From CAYIGN01 sp964363055 (lineage in GTDB: Bacteria; Patescibacteriota; Minisyncoccia; Sungbacterales; HO2-52-23): a stretch of DNA of 16,607 bases. The notes under the pieces are model-generated. The model saw only the letters and a program-made list of their open reading frames with translations, searched no databases and was not told the DNA's origin. Both the position numbers and the translations under genes were made by a program. The stretch spans positions 1-16,607 of the forward strand of contig CAYIGN010000010.1 of the NCBI GenBank assembly GCA_964363055.1, in the 5' to 3' direction. This document shows positions 6,592 to 13,504 of the stretch, piece after piece (the stretch's first letter is position 1; each line of letters opens with the position of its first letter).

Positions 6592-6630
6592 GGCCTCTGT
6601 GATGCCCGCAGGCATCACAGAGGCCTTTTT
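6592..6630 (+). terminator. Strong Rho-independent terminator (15-bp perfect stem)
   Basis: GGCCTCTGTGATGCC (6592-6606) pairs perfectly with GGCATCACAGAGGCC (6611-6625) around a CGCA loop and is followed by TTTTT. It begins 28 nt after the stop of the exported protein and isolates it from endoQ. Confidence 0.95.
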
Positions 6631-6663
6631 CATTGACGGCGAAATCCTGAAGTCCTGCGATTA

Positions 6664-6695
6664 ACTAAAGTATTTACGATCGTAGAAACTTTAGT
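6664..6695. repeat. 32-bp near-perfect palindrome upstream of endoQ
   Basis: ACTAAAGT and ACTTTAGT form the outer arms and TACGATCGTA the centre. The 32 bp equal their reverse complement except at two symmetric position pairs (28 of 32 identical). It ends 12 bp before the -35-like element of endoQ, which suits a binding site for a dimeric or tetrameric regulator. No regulator gene is adjacent. Confidence 0.75.
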
Positions 6696-6707
6696 GGATG
6701 GGGCCGC

Positions 6708-6735
6708 TTGTTTATCGGACCATTCTTCTTATAAT
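6708..6735 (+). promoter_or_regulatory. Promoter of endoQ, apparently leaderless
   Basis: Consensus TATAAT (6730-6735) is followed by six bases and then the ATG at 6742, so the mRNA probably starts at the start codon. The -35 is weak (TTGTTT, 6708-6713, 16-bp spacer). There is no Shine-Dalgarno. Confidence 0.65.
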
Positions 6736-6741
6736 CAAGTC

Positions 6742-8037
6742 ATGCGCATTGTTGCTGATTTGCACATTCACTCTCCTTATTCTCGGGCGGTTTCCAAAGA
6801 AATGACCTTGGAGAATCTGGATCATTGGGCGCGGCTCAAGGGCATTACGGTGATGGGAACCGGCGATTTTACCCATCCGGCCTGGATCAAGGAGATCAAA
6901 ATCAAGCTTGAGCCGGCGGAGCCCGGATTATACCGAATCAGGAATTTCACCCCCACACCAAAATTTGGTGTGGGGGCAGGGGAATTAGGAATTAGGGAGG
7001 AGGCGACGCGATTTCTGTTGACGGTTGAGATTTCCAGCATTTATTCCAAGGCCGGCAAGACGCGGCGGATTCATAATCTTATTTTTGCGCCCTCCATTGA
7101 GACCGCGGAGAAAATCAATGCGGCGCTGGGCTGGCAGGGGAATCTAAAATCCGACGGCCGGCCGATTCTGGGGCTGGATGCGAAAGAACTGGCGAAAATT
7201 GTTTTGAATATTGATCCGAAGGCAATGATTGTGCCTGCGCATTGTTATACTCCCTGGTTCGCTGTGTTCGGTTCGATGTCAGGATTTGATTCTCTGGAGG
7301 AATGTTTTGACGAGTACACGAAATATATTTATGCGGTGGAAAGCGGTTTGTCCTCGGATCCCGCGATGTCGTGGCGCAATTCACGCCTTGACCATATCGC
7401 CATTATCTCTAACTCCGATTCCCATTCGCTCCACCGCATCGGACGGGAAGCGAATGTGTTTGATGCCGGGTTGTCGTATGACGCGATCATCGCCGCCATC
7501 AAGTCGCACGATCCGCAAAAATTTCTTTTCACGGTGGAATTCTTTCCGGAAGAAGGGAAATATCACTATGACGGCCATCGCCTGTGCGGGTTTTCATGCG
7601 GGCCGGAGGAGACGAGACGTCTGAATAAGTTGTGCCCAAAGTGTGGAAAACCTATGACTGTGGGGGTGATGTATCGGGTGGAGGAGTTGGCGGATCGTCC
7701 CGCAGGAGTGAAGCCCGAGGGCGCGATTCCCTTCAAGAGCATGGTGCCGCTGGATGAGATCATTGCCGAGGCGTTCGGTATGGGCGCGTCAGCTAAAAAA
7801 GTAAAAGAAGAGTACAAAAATATAGTTGAAAAAATCGGGAGCGAATTCGCAGTATTGGTCGAAGCGAGTAAATCGGACTTGGAGCGGGCGACAACGCCGG
7901 AAGTTGCTGAAGGCATACAGCGAGTACGCGAGGGCCGGCTCCGGATTGAGCCGGGCTTCGATGGCGAGTATGGGAAAGTAAAAATTTTTGATGAAGGCGA
8001 GCACCATCAGTTCTCACCCCAGGCGGCTCTATTCTGA
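6742..8037 (+). CDS. Endonuclease Q-family PHP-domain DNA repair protein
   Basis: The 431-aa protein starts MRIVADLHIHSPYSRAVSKE. The metal-binding PHP motifs are His8 and His10, GTGDFTHP (39-46), VPAHCYTPWFAVFGSMSGFD (164-183) and SNSDSHSLHRIG (223-234). A C-terminal zinc site follows: Cys282, Cys286, Cys298 and Cys301 in CGFSC and CPKCGKP. This arrangement is that of EndoQ, which nicks DNA 5' of deaminated bases (uracil, hypoxanthine, xanthine) and is best known from Thermococcales and a few bacteria. A glycine/proline-rich stretch at about residues 69-87 is encoded by a perfect palindrome and looks like an insertion. The open frame extends upstream to a GTG at 6694 inside the palindrome, but the promoter position favours 6742. 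The gene converges on the minus-strand membrane gene with a 9-nt overlap. Confidence 0.85.
   Translation: MRIVADLHIHSPYSRAVSKEMTLENLDHWARLKGITVMGTGDFTHPAWIKEIKIKLEPAEPGLYRIRNFTPTPKFGVGAGELGIREEATRFLLTVEISSIYSKAGKTRRIHNLIFAPSIETAEKINAALGWQGNLKSDGRPILGLDAKELAKIVLNIDPKAMIVPAHCYTPWFAVFGSMSGFDSLEECFDEYTKYIYAVESGLSSDPAMSWRNSRLDHIAIISNSDSHSLHRIGREANVFDAGLSYDAIIAAIKSHDPQKFLFTVEFFPEEGKYHYDGHRLCGFSCGPEETRRLNKLCPKCGKPMTVGVMYRVEELADRPAGVKPEGAIPFKSMVPLDEIIAEAFGMGASAKKVKEEYKNIVEKIGSEFAVLVEASKSDLERATTPEVAEGIQRVREGRLRIEPGFDGEYGKVKIFDEGEHHQFSPQAALF
6950..6976. repeat. In-frame 27-bp perfect palindrome within endoQ
   Basis: CCCCCACACCAAA and TTTGGTGTGGGGG flank a single A, 13 bp per arm with no mismatch, coding for about residues 70-79. 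It is followed by a direct GGAATTA repeat (about 6980-6995). The encoded peptide has low complexity and falls between two conserved PHP segments. Confidence 0.8.
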
Positions 8038-8673
8038 TTTGAGCATCCCCAATTCTTTTAGTCCTTGCTGGTAGGAACGGAGCGCCTGGATGATTGTCTC
8101 TTTGGTGTGTTGCTCCAGCGGCTCGTGCGCGATCATGTTGCGGAGGCGGTGAGCTGAGTACAGGCGGTCCAGCGACGGCAACAGCGTCGGATCAGCCCGG
8201 TCCAGACGCTCTTTGGTTGTGGTACCTTCATGCCCCAGGCGCTGGAGAACAATATCCAATAAGGAGTCAGTCCGCAGCACCGCCATGTTCCACTCAGAAG
8301 GATTCTCAGAATCAATTAGTTTGCGGATTTCCTGCCATTCATCATCAACCGTTTTTTCGATCGGAACCGACGGGACAAACGGTTTGCCTTCCCCGGGCAC
8401 GATAAAAACCGGCATCTGCCGCTTCAAAGGGAAAAAGCGTCCCAGCACCACAAAAATGAACCCTATCATTCCGATATTGAGTAGGGTTACCACGACCGCG
8501 ACCGAGATCCTTATCCGGCCCCAGAGTCCATACAAGAACCCCAGGACCGCGCCATACCAGGTCCAGACCGCTTCCAGATACACCCCTATCAGAGTGAGGA
8601 TAATTAGAAAAGCAATCACCGCGACCGCGATTTCCACCAAGATCGGCGCGACTTGTGGCTCTTTTTCATCCAT
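8029..8673 (-). CDS. Membrane protein with a cytoplasmic HEPN-like helical domain
   Basis: The 214-aa protein has two transmembrane helices (about residues 10-33 and 56-80), then a linker and a helical C-terminal half (about 108-210). That half ends with a conserved-looking SAHRLRNMIAHEP. The Arg178-Asn-x-x-x-His183 arrangement matches the R-x(4-6)-H motif of HEPN domains, which in many cases are RNases. Here that domain would sit on the cytoplasmic face. Whether it is catalytic or only a helical bundle cannot be told. The start overlaps the gatA stop by 8 nt, implying translational coupling at the end of the gatC-gatA run, and the gene ends inside the endoQ stop region. No function is assigned beyond the domain resemblance. 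Confidence 0.6.
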   Translation of the reverse strand: MDEKEPQVAPILVEIAVAVIAFLIILTLIGVYLEAVWTWYGAVLGFLYGLWGRIRISVAVVVTLLNIGMIGFIFVVLGRFFPLKRQMPVFIVPGEGKPFVPSVPIEKTVDDEWQEIRKLIDSENPSEWNMAVLRTDSLLDIVLQRLGHEGTTTKERLDRADPTLLPSLDRLYSAHRLRNMIAHEPLEQHTKETIIQALRSYQQGLKELGMLKSE

Positions 8674-10150
8674 GGTTTAGAGAGAGTAGGTTTTCAATCA
8701 TGCGGCTGACTCCAAAGAGATATTGCTCTTCAAACCACGGAGCAATGATTTGAAGACCGACCGGCAGGGAAGTGCCCCCGCGCTCTACATTGCCCGCCGG
8801 AAGTGAGAGCGCCGGAAGGCCAGATAGGTTTACCGCTACGGTATAGATATCGGCAAGATACATTTGAATAGGATCCTGGGTCCGTTCTTCGAACCGAAAC
8901 GGCAGCATAGGCATGGTGGGGCCTACAATCAAGTCCACCTGCGTAAACGCGCGTTCAAAATCTTGCCGAATGAGACGGCGCACCTTCTGCGCTTTCAAAT
9001 AATATGCGTCGTAGTATCCTGCGGAGAGCGCATAGGTCCCAAGCATGATCCTGCGCTTCACTTCCGGCCCAAATCCCTGGGCGCGCGAGCGCGCATACAC
9101 GTCAAAAAGGTTATCGGCATCACCCACAACGAGGCCGTAGCGGATGCTGTCGAATCTTGCCAGATTGGCCGAGACCTCGGAAGGAACAATGATGTAGTAG
9201 GCCGGAAGCGCGTATCCAGAGTGCGGCAAGCTGATCTCCTCCACTCTAGCTCCAGCGGCTTGGACTTTTTTAATCGCATCTTTGACAATCTTCTCAACCG
9301 TGCTGTCCAGTCCCGAGCCGAGATATTCTCTCGGAACGCCAATCCTTATACTTTCCAGCTCGTCTTTCGTCTTTGGTCCCCGACCGGATCGGGGATCGTC
9401 TTCGGTCTTTTTTACTGCAGTCGCATCAAACTCGTCCGACCCGGCAATCGCATCATAAATAATTTTAGCATCATCCACGGTTTTGGCCATGGGTCCGATT
9501 TGATCCAAGGATGAGGCCATCGCAATCAAGCCATGACGGGATACCCGGCCGTAGCTGGGCTTCATGCCTACAATACCAGAGAAGGAAGCGGGTTGTCGGA
9601 TTGAGCCGCCGGTATCGGAGCCCAGCGCCGCAAGCGCCATATCCGCGGCAACCGCGGCGGCCGAGCCGCCGGAGGAGCCGCCCGGTACTCGGCTCGGATC
9701 ATGAGGATTGCGGGTGGGTCCAAATGCGGAGTGCTCGGTGGAAGAGCCCATGGCGAATTCATCCAGATTGGTTTTGCCGAGGATTATGGCGCCCTGCTCC
9801 TTCAATCTTTTCACCGCGGTCGCATCGTAGCTGGCAACATAGTGCTCCAGCATTTTGGAACCAGCGCTGCAGCGTCGGCCCTGCATCAAGATATTATCTT
9901 TGATTGCAATGGGGATTCCGAAGAGCGGCGGTAAATCCGCAATGTCACCATCACGACATCTCGAAATTTCAAGATCCGCGGTCTTGGCTTGAGACAGCGC
10001 CTCGTCGGCAAAAACCTCAAGATAGGCATGGATGTCTTGGTCGCGATCAATGATCGCATCCAGACACGAGGAAATTAGGTCCGTCACCGAGAATTCCTTG
10101 CGGCGGATGCCGACGGAGGCCTGAGCGATAGTTAGGGTATTAAGAGACAT
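8666..10150 (-). CDS. gatA: Glutamyl/aspartyl-tRNA amidotransferase subunit A
   Basis: The 494-aa amidase-signature enzyme releases ammonia from glutamine (or asparagine) so that GatB can convert Glu-tRNA(Gln) or Asp-tRNA(Asn) to the amidated form. The Ser-cisSer-Lys triad is complete: Lys84 in AIKDN, Ser159 in GGSSGGS and Ser183 in GSDTGGSIRQPA, each five residues after the S. aureus GatA positions. Length is normal. gatC lies 69 nt upstream, separated by a short-word repeat spacer, and gatB is not in this window. The ATG at 10150 has no clear Shine-Dalgarno. The 3' end overlaps the membrane/HEPN-like gene by 8 nt. Confidence 0.96.
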   Translation of the reverse strand: MSLNTLTIAQASVGIRRKEFSVTDLISSCLDAIIDRDQDIHAYLEVFADEALSQAKTADLEISRCRDGDIADLPPLFGIPIAIKDNILMQGRRCSAGSKMLEHYVASYDATAVKRLKEQGAIILGKTNLDEFAMGSSTEHSAFGPTRNPHDPSRVPGGSSGGSAAAVAADMALAALGSDTGGSIRQPASFSGIVGMKPSYGRVSRHGLIAMASSLDQIGPMAKTVDDAKIIYDAIAGSDEFDATAVKKTEDDPRSGRGPKTKDELESIRIGVPREYLGSGLDSTVEKIVKDAIKKVQAAGARVEEISLPHSGYALPAYYIIVPSEVSANLARFDSIRYGLVVGDADNLFDVYARSRAQGFGPEVKRRIMLGTYALSAGYYDAYYLKAQKVRRLIRQDFERAFTQVDLIVGPTMPMLPFRFEERTQDPIQMYLADIYTVAVNLSGLPALSLPAGNVERGGTSLPVGLQIIAPWFEEQYLFGVSRMIENLLSLNHG

Positions 10151-10181
10151 GTATTCTCAAAAAGATATGTATCACGTACAT

Positions 10182-10202
10182 ACGATATACGATATACGGT
10201 AT
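10182..10202. repeat. 7-bp short-word tandem repeat in the gatC-gatA spacer
   Basis: ACGATAT, ACGATAT and ACGGTAT follow one another directly (10182-10202). With the GTACATAC before and GCGG after, they make up much of the 69-bp spacer. It is of the same style as the repeats at 1565-1590 and 1847-1908. Confidence 0.6.
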
Positions 10203-10219
10203 GCGGATTGTGAGTCGTG

Positions 10220-10516
10220 TTATTGAAATATCGCCCGCACTTTCACCCACATTCCTTTTCTGTCCGCGACAGCATCGAGCAGCTCAGCCGCTTTTCCCTC
10301 CAGATCGGATTGCCCGGCTGGGTCTTGGCGCATGACATTCTGGAGCATTGTCCCGCCGGTAAGCGGCAAGACGCCGGCTGTATCAACCTCATTCAGTTTC
10401 TCCACAAAATCCAAGATTGAAGAGAGTTCTTTTTCAAACTTTTCTTCTTCACTTTCGGCAAGCTTAATCCGCGCCAGACGCGCGACATGTTGTACTTGGT
10501 CTCGTGAAATTGCCAT
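10220..10516 (-). CDS. gatC: Glutamyl/aspartyl-tRNA amidotransferase subunit C
   Basis: The 98-aa protein has the whole GatC pattern: VQHVARLARIKLAESEEEKF, then ELSSILDFVEKLNEVDT, a PLTGGTMLQNVMRQD segment and a C-terminal AVADRKGMWVKVRAIF. GatC wraps around the GatA-GatB interface and stabilises the amidotransferase. It comes 101 nt after the DNA ligase stop and before gatA, so it is probably read from the pilin-ligase transcript or from a weak local promoter (TTCAAA and TATCCT, 17-bp spacing, in the 10517-10617 spacer). That spacer also contains CTATGG/GTTATAG/CTTATGG word repeats at about 10597-10616. Confidence 0.93.
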   Translation of the reverse strand: MAISRDQVQHVARLARIKLAESEEEKFEKELSSILDFVEKLNEVDTAGVLPLTGGTMLQNVMRQDPAGQSDLEGKAAELLDAVADRKGMWVKVRAIFQ

Positions 10517-10617
10517 ATGTCTTCGTAACTCGCAGGGCGCAGCGCCGTAGTTTGCAATGCAGGATAGATGCGGGCTTCGCGGGTTTGAATTATGCGCTAT
10601 GGGTTATAGCTTATGGA

Positions 10618-12405
10618 TTACGTACTCCTTTTCTGCTGTCGGTGCATTTTTTCTATCTCCTCGACAGTGGTGGCGTCCTCCGGCTTCTTGTCAGCGCGCA
10701 GGCGCACCAGACGCGGGAAGCGGAGTGAATATCCGGTACCGTCCTTTTTTCGTCCGGCGGTATGGCGCGGGGAGAGGGTGATTTCATCCGCGAGTATTTC
10801 TGCCACCAGCGCCGGCCGTATCCAGATGTCGGGCGCCGAATCCTTTTGCGCCACATAGTCCTTGGGCTGCTCCTTGACTGTCAGGGCTTTGACCTGGCGG
10901 TTGGCATCGCGAAATTGTTGGTCCGAGAGTCCGGTGCCCAAGCGCGAGATTGTGTAGTAGCGCTCATCAGGTCCGCGCACGCCCAAAAGGAATCCGCCGA
11001 CCCCAAATTGGGCGCGTTTACCCCGGCCCCGATACGCGCCCATGATGAGGCAATCAATAGTGTCTGGCAGCTGGCCGGGGGAAGCGCCCGCGCGCAACTT
11101 CTCAAGCGCGGCTGTGGTTGCCTTGAGTTTGACCCAGTGAAATCCTCTGCTTCCCGCTTCGTACCCGGCCTGGAGATTCTTGACTACCAATCCTTCCAGG
11201 CCCTGGCTGACGCTCTCTTTCAGGGCCTTGATAACCACCTCTGGCTCGCTGGTTACGCGGTGCGAAGCCAGTCGTATGGCACCTGTCGGTCTTGGCGCGC
11301 CAAGCAGTTTCTCCAGCGCTTTGCGCCGCTGGGTAAATGGTAATCCGATAAGGGATCGGCCGTCCAGATGCATAATGTCAAAAATAAATACGGCCAACGG
11401 GATCTTCTTGGCCAACTCTTCAATGCCGTGCTTGCGCTTGCGCTGGACTGTTTCTTGAAACGGCGCGAATCGGCCAGTGCGGGGGTAATAGCCAATTGTC
11501 TCTCCATCTAGAATCGCGCTCTGCACTTTGAGGCCGCGCGCGGCCCGAGTGATTTCTGGAAACATAAAAGTGGTGTTTTCAAGATTGCGCGAGAAGAGCG
11601 CGGCGCGGCGCGTCCCGTTTTCTTTCCAGACATGAATCTGGGTGCGAAAGCCATCCAGCTTCTGCTCAACTCCGACTTCTCGGCCGACTTTGGTAAAAAT
11701 ATCCGTGATGTCGGTCAGCCGCTCGGCAAGCGAAGGCCGGATCGGAACTCCGGGCTGGGCCTCTAAGCGCGCAAGCGCCCCGAGACCTCTTTGCTTGATC
11801 CGGTGCGCGATTTGTCCGATATCCGCGGTCACGTTGTAAGCCCGCTCGATCTGGGGGCGGGCGGATTTGTCGCCTTTGATCATAAAGGACAGGGCATCCA
11901 GCAGGGTCGCATCCGAGAAGCCCAATCGCAACTTGCCGATGGGGATGCGGCTAACATACTTAGCCGAAATACGATCAAGAGAAGCGAGCAAATCCGCCAT
12001 TTTTCTGATTTTGCGCTCCTGGCTGCCTTTACCTTGTTCTTTGGCGATGTCCTCTAGCGCGTCATAGACCGCCTCGACCGTGAGCCGCTGCTTACCCGCT
12101 GCGGCGCGCGCGCCAAGTTCATACGCAACATCCCCCAGATCGCCTTTGGTTTTATATGAGCGCCCTATGTCTGCGGTTGTTCTATGATAGACCTCGGCCA
12201 GAGCCTGAATCATCATTTTCTCAGCGATCTGGAATTCAAGGCCGCGATAAGCCGGCGCCAACTCTCCGAGCAAGAGATAGCAGAGTTTGTCAATCTCTTT
12301 CTCGCTCGCCTGACGGAGGGTATTGGCCAGAATTTTAATCATCGCATTGCGAGATGCGGTCTTTTCTAAATCCTGCAGATCTGCGGCTAATTTGGAAAAG
12401 CGCAT
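10618..12405 (-). CDS. ATP-dependent DNA ligase, archaeal type
   Basis: The 595-aa ligase seals nicks using ATP. It has an N-terminal helical DNA-binding domain (about 1-235), a nucleotidyltransferase core and a C-terminal OB domain. Motif I is EQKLDGFR with adenylated Lys249, motif Ia SRNLE (272-276), motif III FIFDIMHLDG (340-349), motif IV EGLVVK (404-409) and motif V WVKLK (424-428). The three-domain length of about 600 aa matches archaeal ligases and not the short bacterial LigC/LigD types; the NAD-dependent LigA is a different family. An upstream ATG at 12429 would overlap the preceding pilin gene by 17 nt. The ATG at 12405 gives the usual family N-terminus (MRFSKLAADLQDLEKTASR) and a 7-nt gap. 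The gene is the first non-pilus gene of the run. Confidence 0.93.
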   Translation of the reverse strand: MRFSKLAADLQDLEKTASRNAMIKILANTLRQASEKEIDKLCYLLLGELAPAYRGLEFQIAEKMMIQALAEVYHRTTADIGRSYKTKGDLGDVAYELGARAAAGKQRLTVEAVYDALEDIAKEQGKGSQERKIRKMADLLASLDRISAKYVSRIPIGKLRLGFSDATLLDALSFMIKGDKSARPQIERAYNVTADIGQIAHRIKQRGLGALARLEAQPGVPIRPSLAERLTDITDIFTKVGREVGVEQKLDGFRTQIHVWKENGTRRAALFSRNLENTTFMFPEITRAARGLKVQSAILDGETIGYYPRTGRFAPFQETVQRKRKHGIEELAKKIPLAVFIFDIMHLDGRSLIGLPFTQRRKALEKLLGAPRPTGAIRLASHRVTSEPEVVIKALKESVSQGLEGLVVKNLQAGYEAGSRGFHWVKLKATTAALEKLRAGASPGQLPDTIDCLIMGAYRGRGKRAQFGVGGFLLGVRGPDERYYTISRLGTGLSDQQFRDANRQVKALTVKEQPKDYVAQKDSAPDIWIRPALVAEILADEITLSPRHTAGRKKDGTGYSLRFPRLVRLRADKKPEDATTVEEIEKMHRQQKRST

Positions 12406-12412
12406 GTTTATT

Positions 12413-12877
12413 TCAATAGCGAACCTCAAACCCCCGTTTTACGACCCGGCCGGGGTTGTCGCCGCAGCGGAACTGGCCAGCGATTACAATGTCGGTCTCT
12501 CGGCCGGTCTTGGAGACCCGCACTGTGTAGCACGCCCCGGACTGAACCCGGACGTCTTTGTTTTCAAAACAGTCCGGTCCGGCTGGCAACTGGGGAGGGC
12601 AGATCGCCTGCAGTTGCCGGTCAAGGAAAAGGATTCGCTCAATTCCCTGATCCGCCGCATAGAGCGCGCGGAATGAATCAATGACCTCGCCCGAGATACG
12701 CAGCTCCCCAATCACAACATTGGCTACACCCACGCTCAATGACAGGAAAGCAGAAAGGAGCGTTACCACCATCAAAAGGGTGATACCTCTTTGTTCACGC
12801 AGATGGCGCAGAGCGCGCCCAACAGAGCGAGCGGCGACTAATGCGAATACTTGCGATTTGCGGTTTGTCATCTGCAT
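12413..12877 (-). CDS. PilX-like minor prepilin
   Basis: The 154-aa protein has a basic leader, then a prepilin-like site REQRG-ITLLMVVTLLSAFL (cleavage after about Gly31) and a single hydrophobic helix. The later FRALYAADQGIERILF resembles the A-x-x-A-A-E-A-G-I-E segment of PilX-type minor pilins. Glu at mature position 5 is replaced by Met, which is common in PilX/GspK-like proteins that cap the pilus. Two or more cysteines in the C-terminal half (CPPQLPAGPDCFE, SGACYTV, FRCGD) could form disulphides. It starts 2 nt after the preceding prepilin stop and ends 7 nt before the ligase, so it is within an operon. Confidence 0.75.
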   Translation of the reverse strand: MQMTNRKSQVFALVAARSVGRALRHLREQRGITLLMVVTLLSAFLSLSVGVANVVIGELRISGEVIDSFRALYAADQGIERILFLDRQLQAICPPQLPAGPDCFENKDVRVQSGACYTVRVSKTGRETDIVIAGQFRCGDNPGRVVKRGFEVRY

Positions 12878-12879
12878 CT

Positions 12880-13500
12880 TTATTGTTGGATGTCGCGAAG
12901 TCGCTGGACCACGGTGGTTTGCAGATTCATTCGCGACTCAAGTGTTTGCTGTGGGCTTTGCGAGCGGACTGAAAGCGAAATCATCGCCCAGGGTTGTCCG
13001 TCTGAGGACCCGAGGGTAGTGCCCCCCACACTGAAGTGAACCCGCTCGGCGCTAACTTCCTCGGCCATAAGCGGGTTTGCATCGGAGCAATGCTCGGGCC
13101 TGGGCTGCTGGTCGCTTTCAATGACTGAGCGCATAATGCTGGAGCCGGAGAGAAAATATATCCGGCGCTGGCCGCGGGAGGTAAGAAAGGCCAACCCTTC
13201 GCCCGGGGGCGCGCAGGGTTGGGAGAGGGTGTATTCAGAACCAGTACGGATCTCTTTAGTCATCAATTCCATACTGAAGCGGATGTTATCTTGAGTGATT
13301 TGGTTATTGACCGCCTTGATCTGGGCATTGGAGATACTGATCATGACCCCGATCGCCGCTGTCACCAGAATGGAGAAGATGCCGATGGAGACAATCATCT
13401 CCAGCAGTGTAAAGCCCCCGCGCCAAAACCCAAGTACCCAATCAGGAATTCTAATCTTGGGTATCTTTTCGGGATTCTGGTTTGAGAATTGGCGATTCAT
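12880..13500 (-). CDS. Prepilin-type minor pilin, PilW/PulJ-like
   Basis: The 206-codon protein has a leader of about 29 residues, a cleavage site GG-FTLLEMIVSIGIFSILV with Glu at mature position 5, and one N-terminal helix. A segment of QDNIRFSMELMTKEIRTGSE follows, typical of PilW/PulJ-like minor pilins, and the rest is a beta-rich globular domain with two cysteines. The frame opens at 13563, but the ATG at 13500 is preferred because GGAG (13509-13512) lies 8 nt upstream and its leader matches that of the neighbouring gene. Codons 1-27 are identical at the DNA level to those of the next gene upstream. The gap to that gene is 4 nt. Confidence 0.85.
   Translation of the reverse strand: MNRQFSNQNPEKIPKIRIPDWVLGFWRGGFTLLEMIVSIGIFSILVTAAIGVMISISNAQIKAVNNQITQDNIRFSMELMTKEIRTGSEYTLSQPCAPPGEGLAFLTSRGQRRIYFLSGSSIMRSVIESDQQPRPEHCSDANPLMAEEVSAERVHFSVGGTTLGSSDGQPWAMISLSVRSQSPQQTLESRMNLQTTVVQRLRDIQQ
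13420..13500 (-). repeat. Leader duplication, copy 1 (81 bp)
   Basis: Positions 13420-13500 are identical base for base to 14087-14167. The repeat begins exactly at the ATG and ends exactly at codon 27 (Arg), two codons before the prepilin cleavage Gly-Phe junction. The base before the ATG and the codon after Arg27 differ between the copies. The unit contains ACCCAAG and CTTGGGT as an internal inverted repeat. Confidence 0.97.
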
Positions 13501-13504
13501 GTTA

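Noticed and set aside
6694..6741. GTG start giving a 16-residue extension of endoQ.
   Set aside because: It lies in the palindrome and upstream of the -10 box; the PHP-family N-terminus begins at MRIVADLHIH.
10762..11343. Long plus-strand open frame (193 codons) opposite the DNA ligase.
   Set aside because: It is antisense to a well-supported ligase frame and has no recognisable motif or start signal. High GC at third positions of the ligase explains it. The same applies to the frames opposite gatA (8864-9514) and the LOG gene (992-1624).
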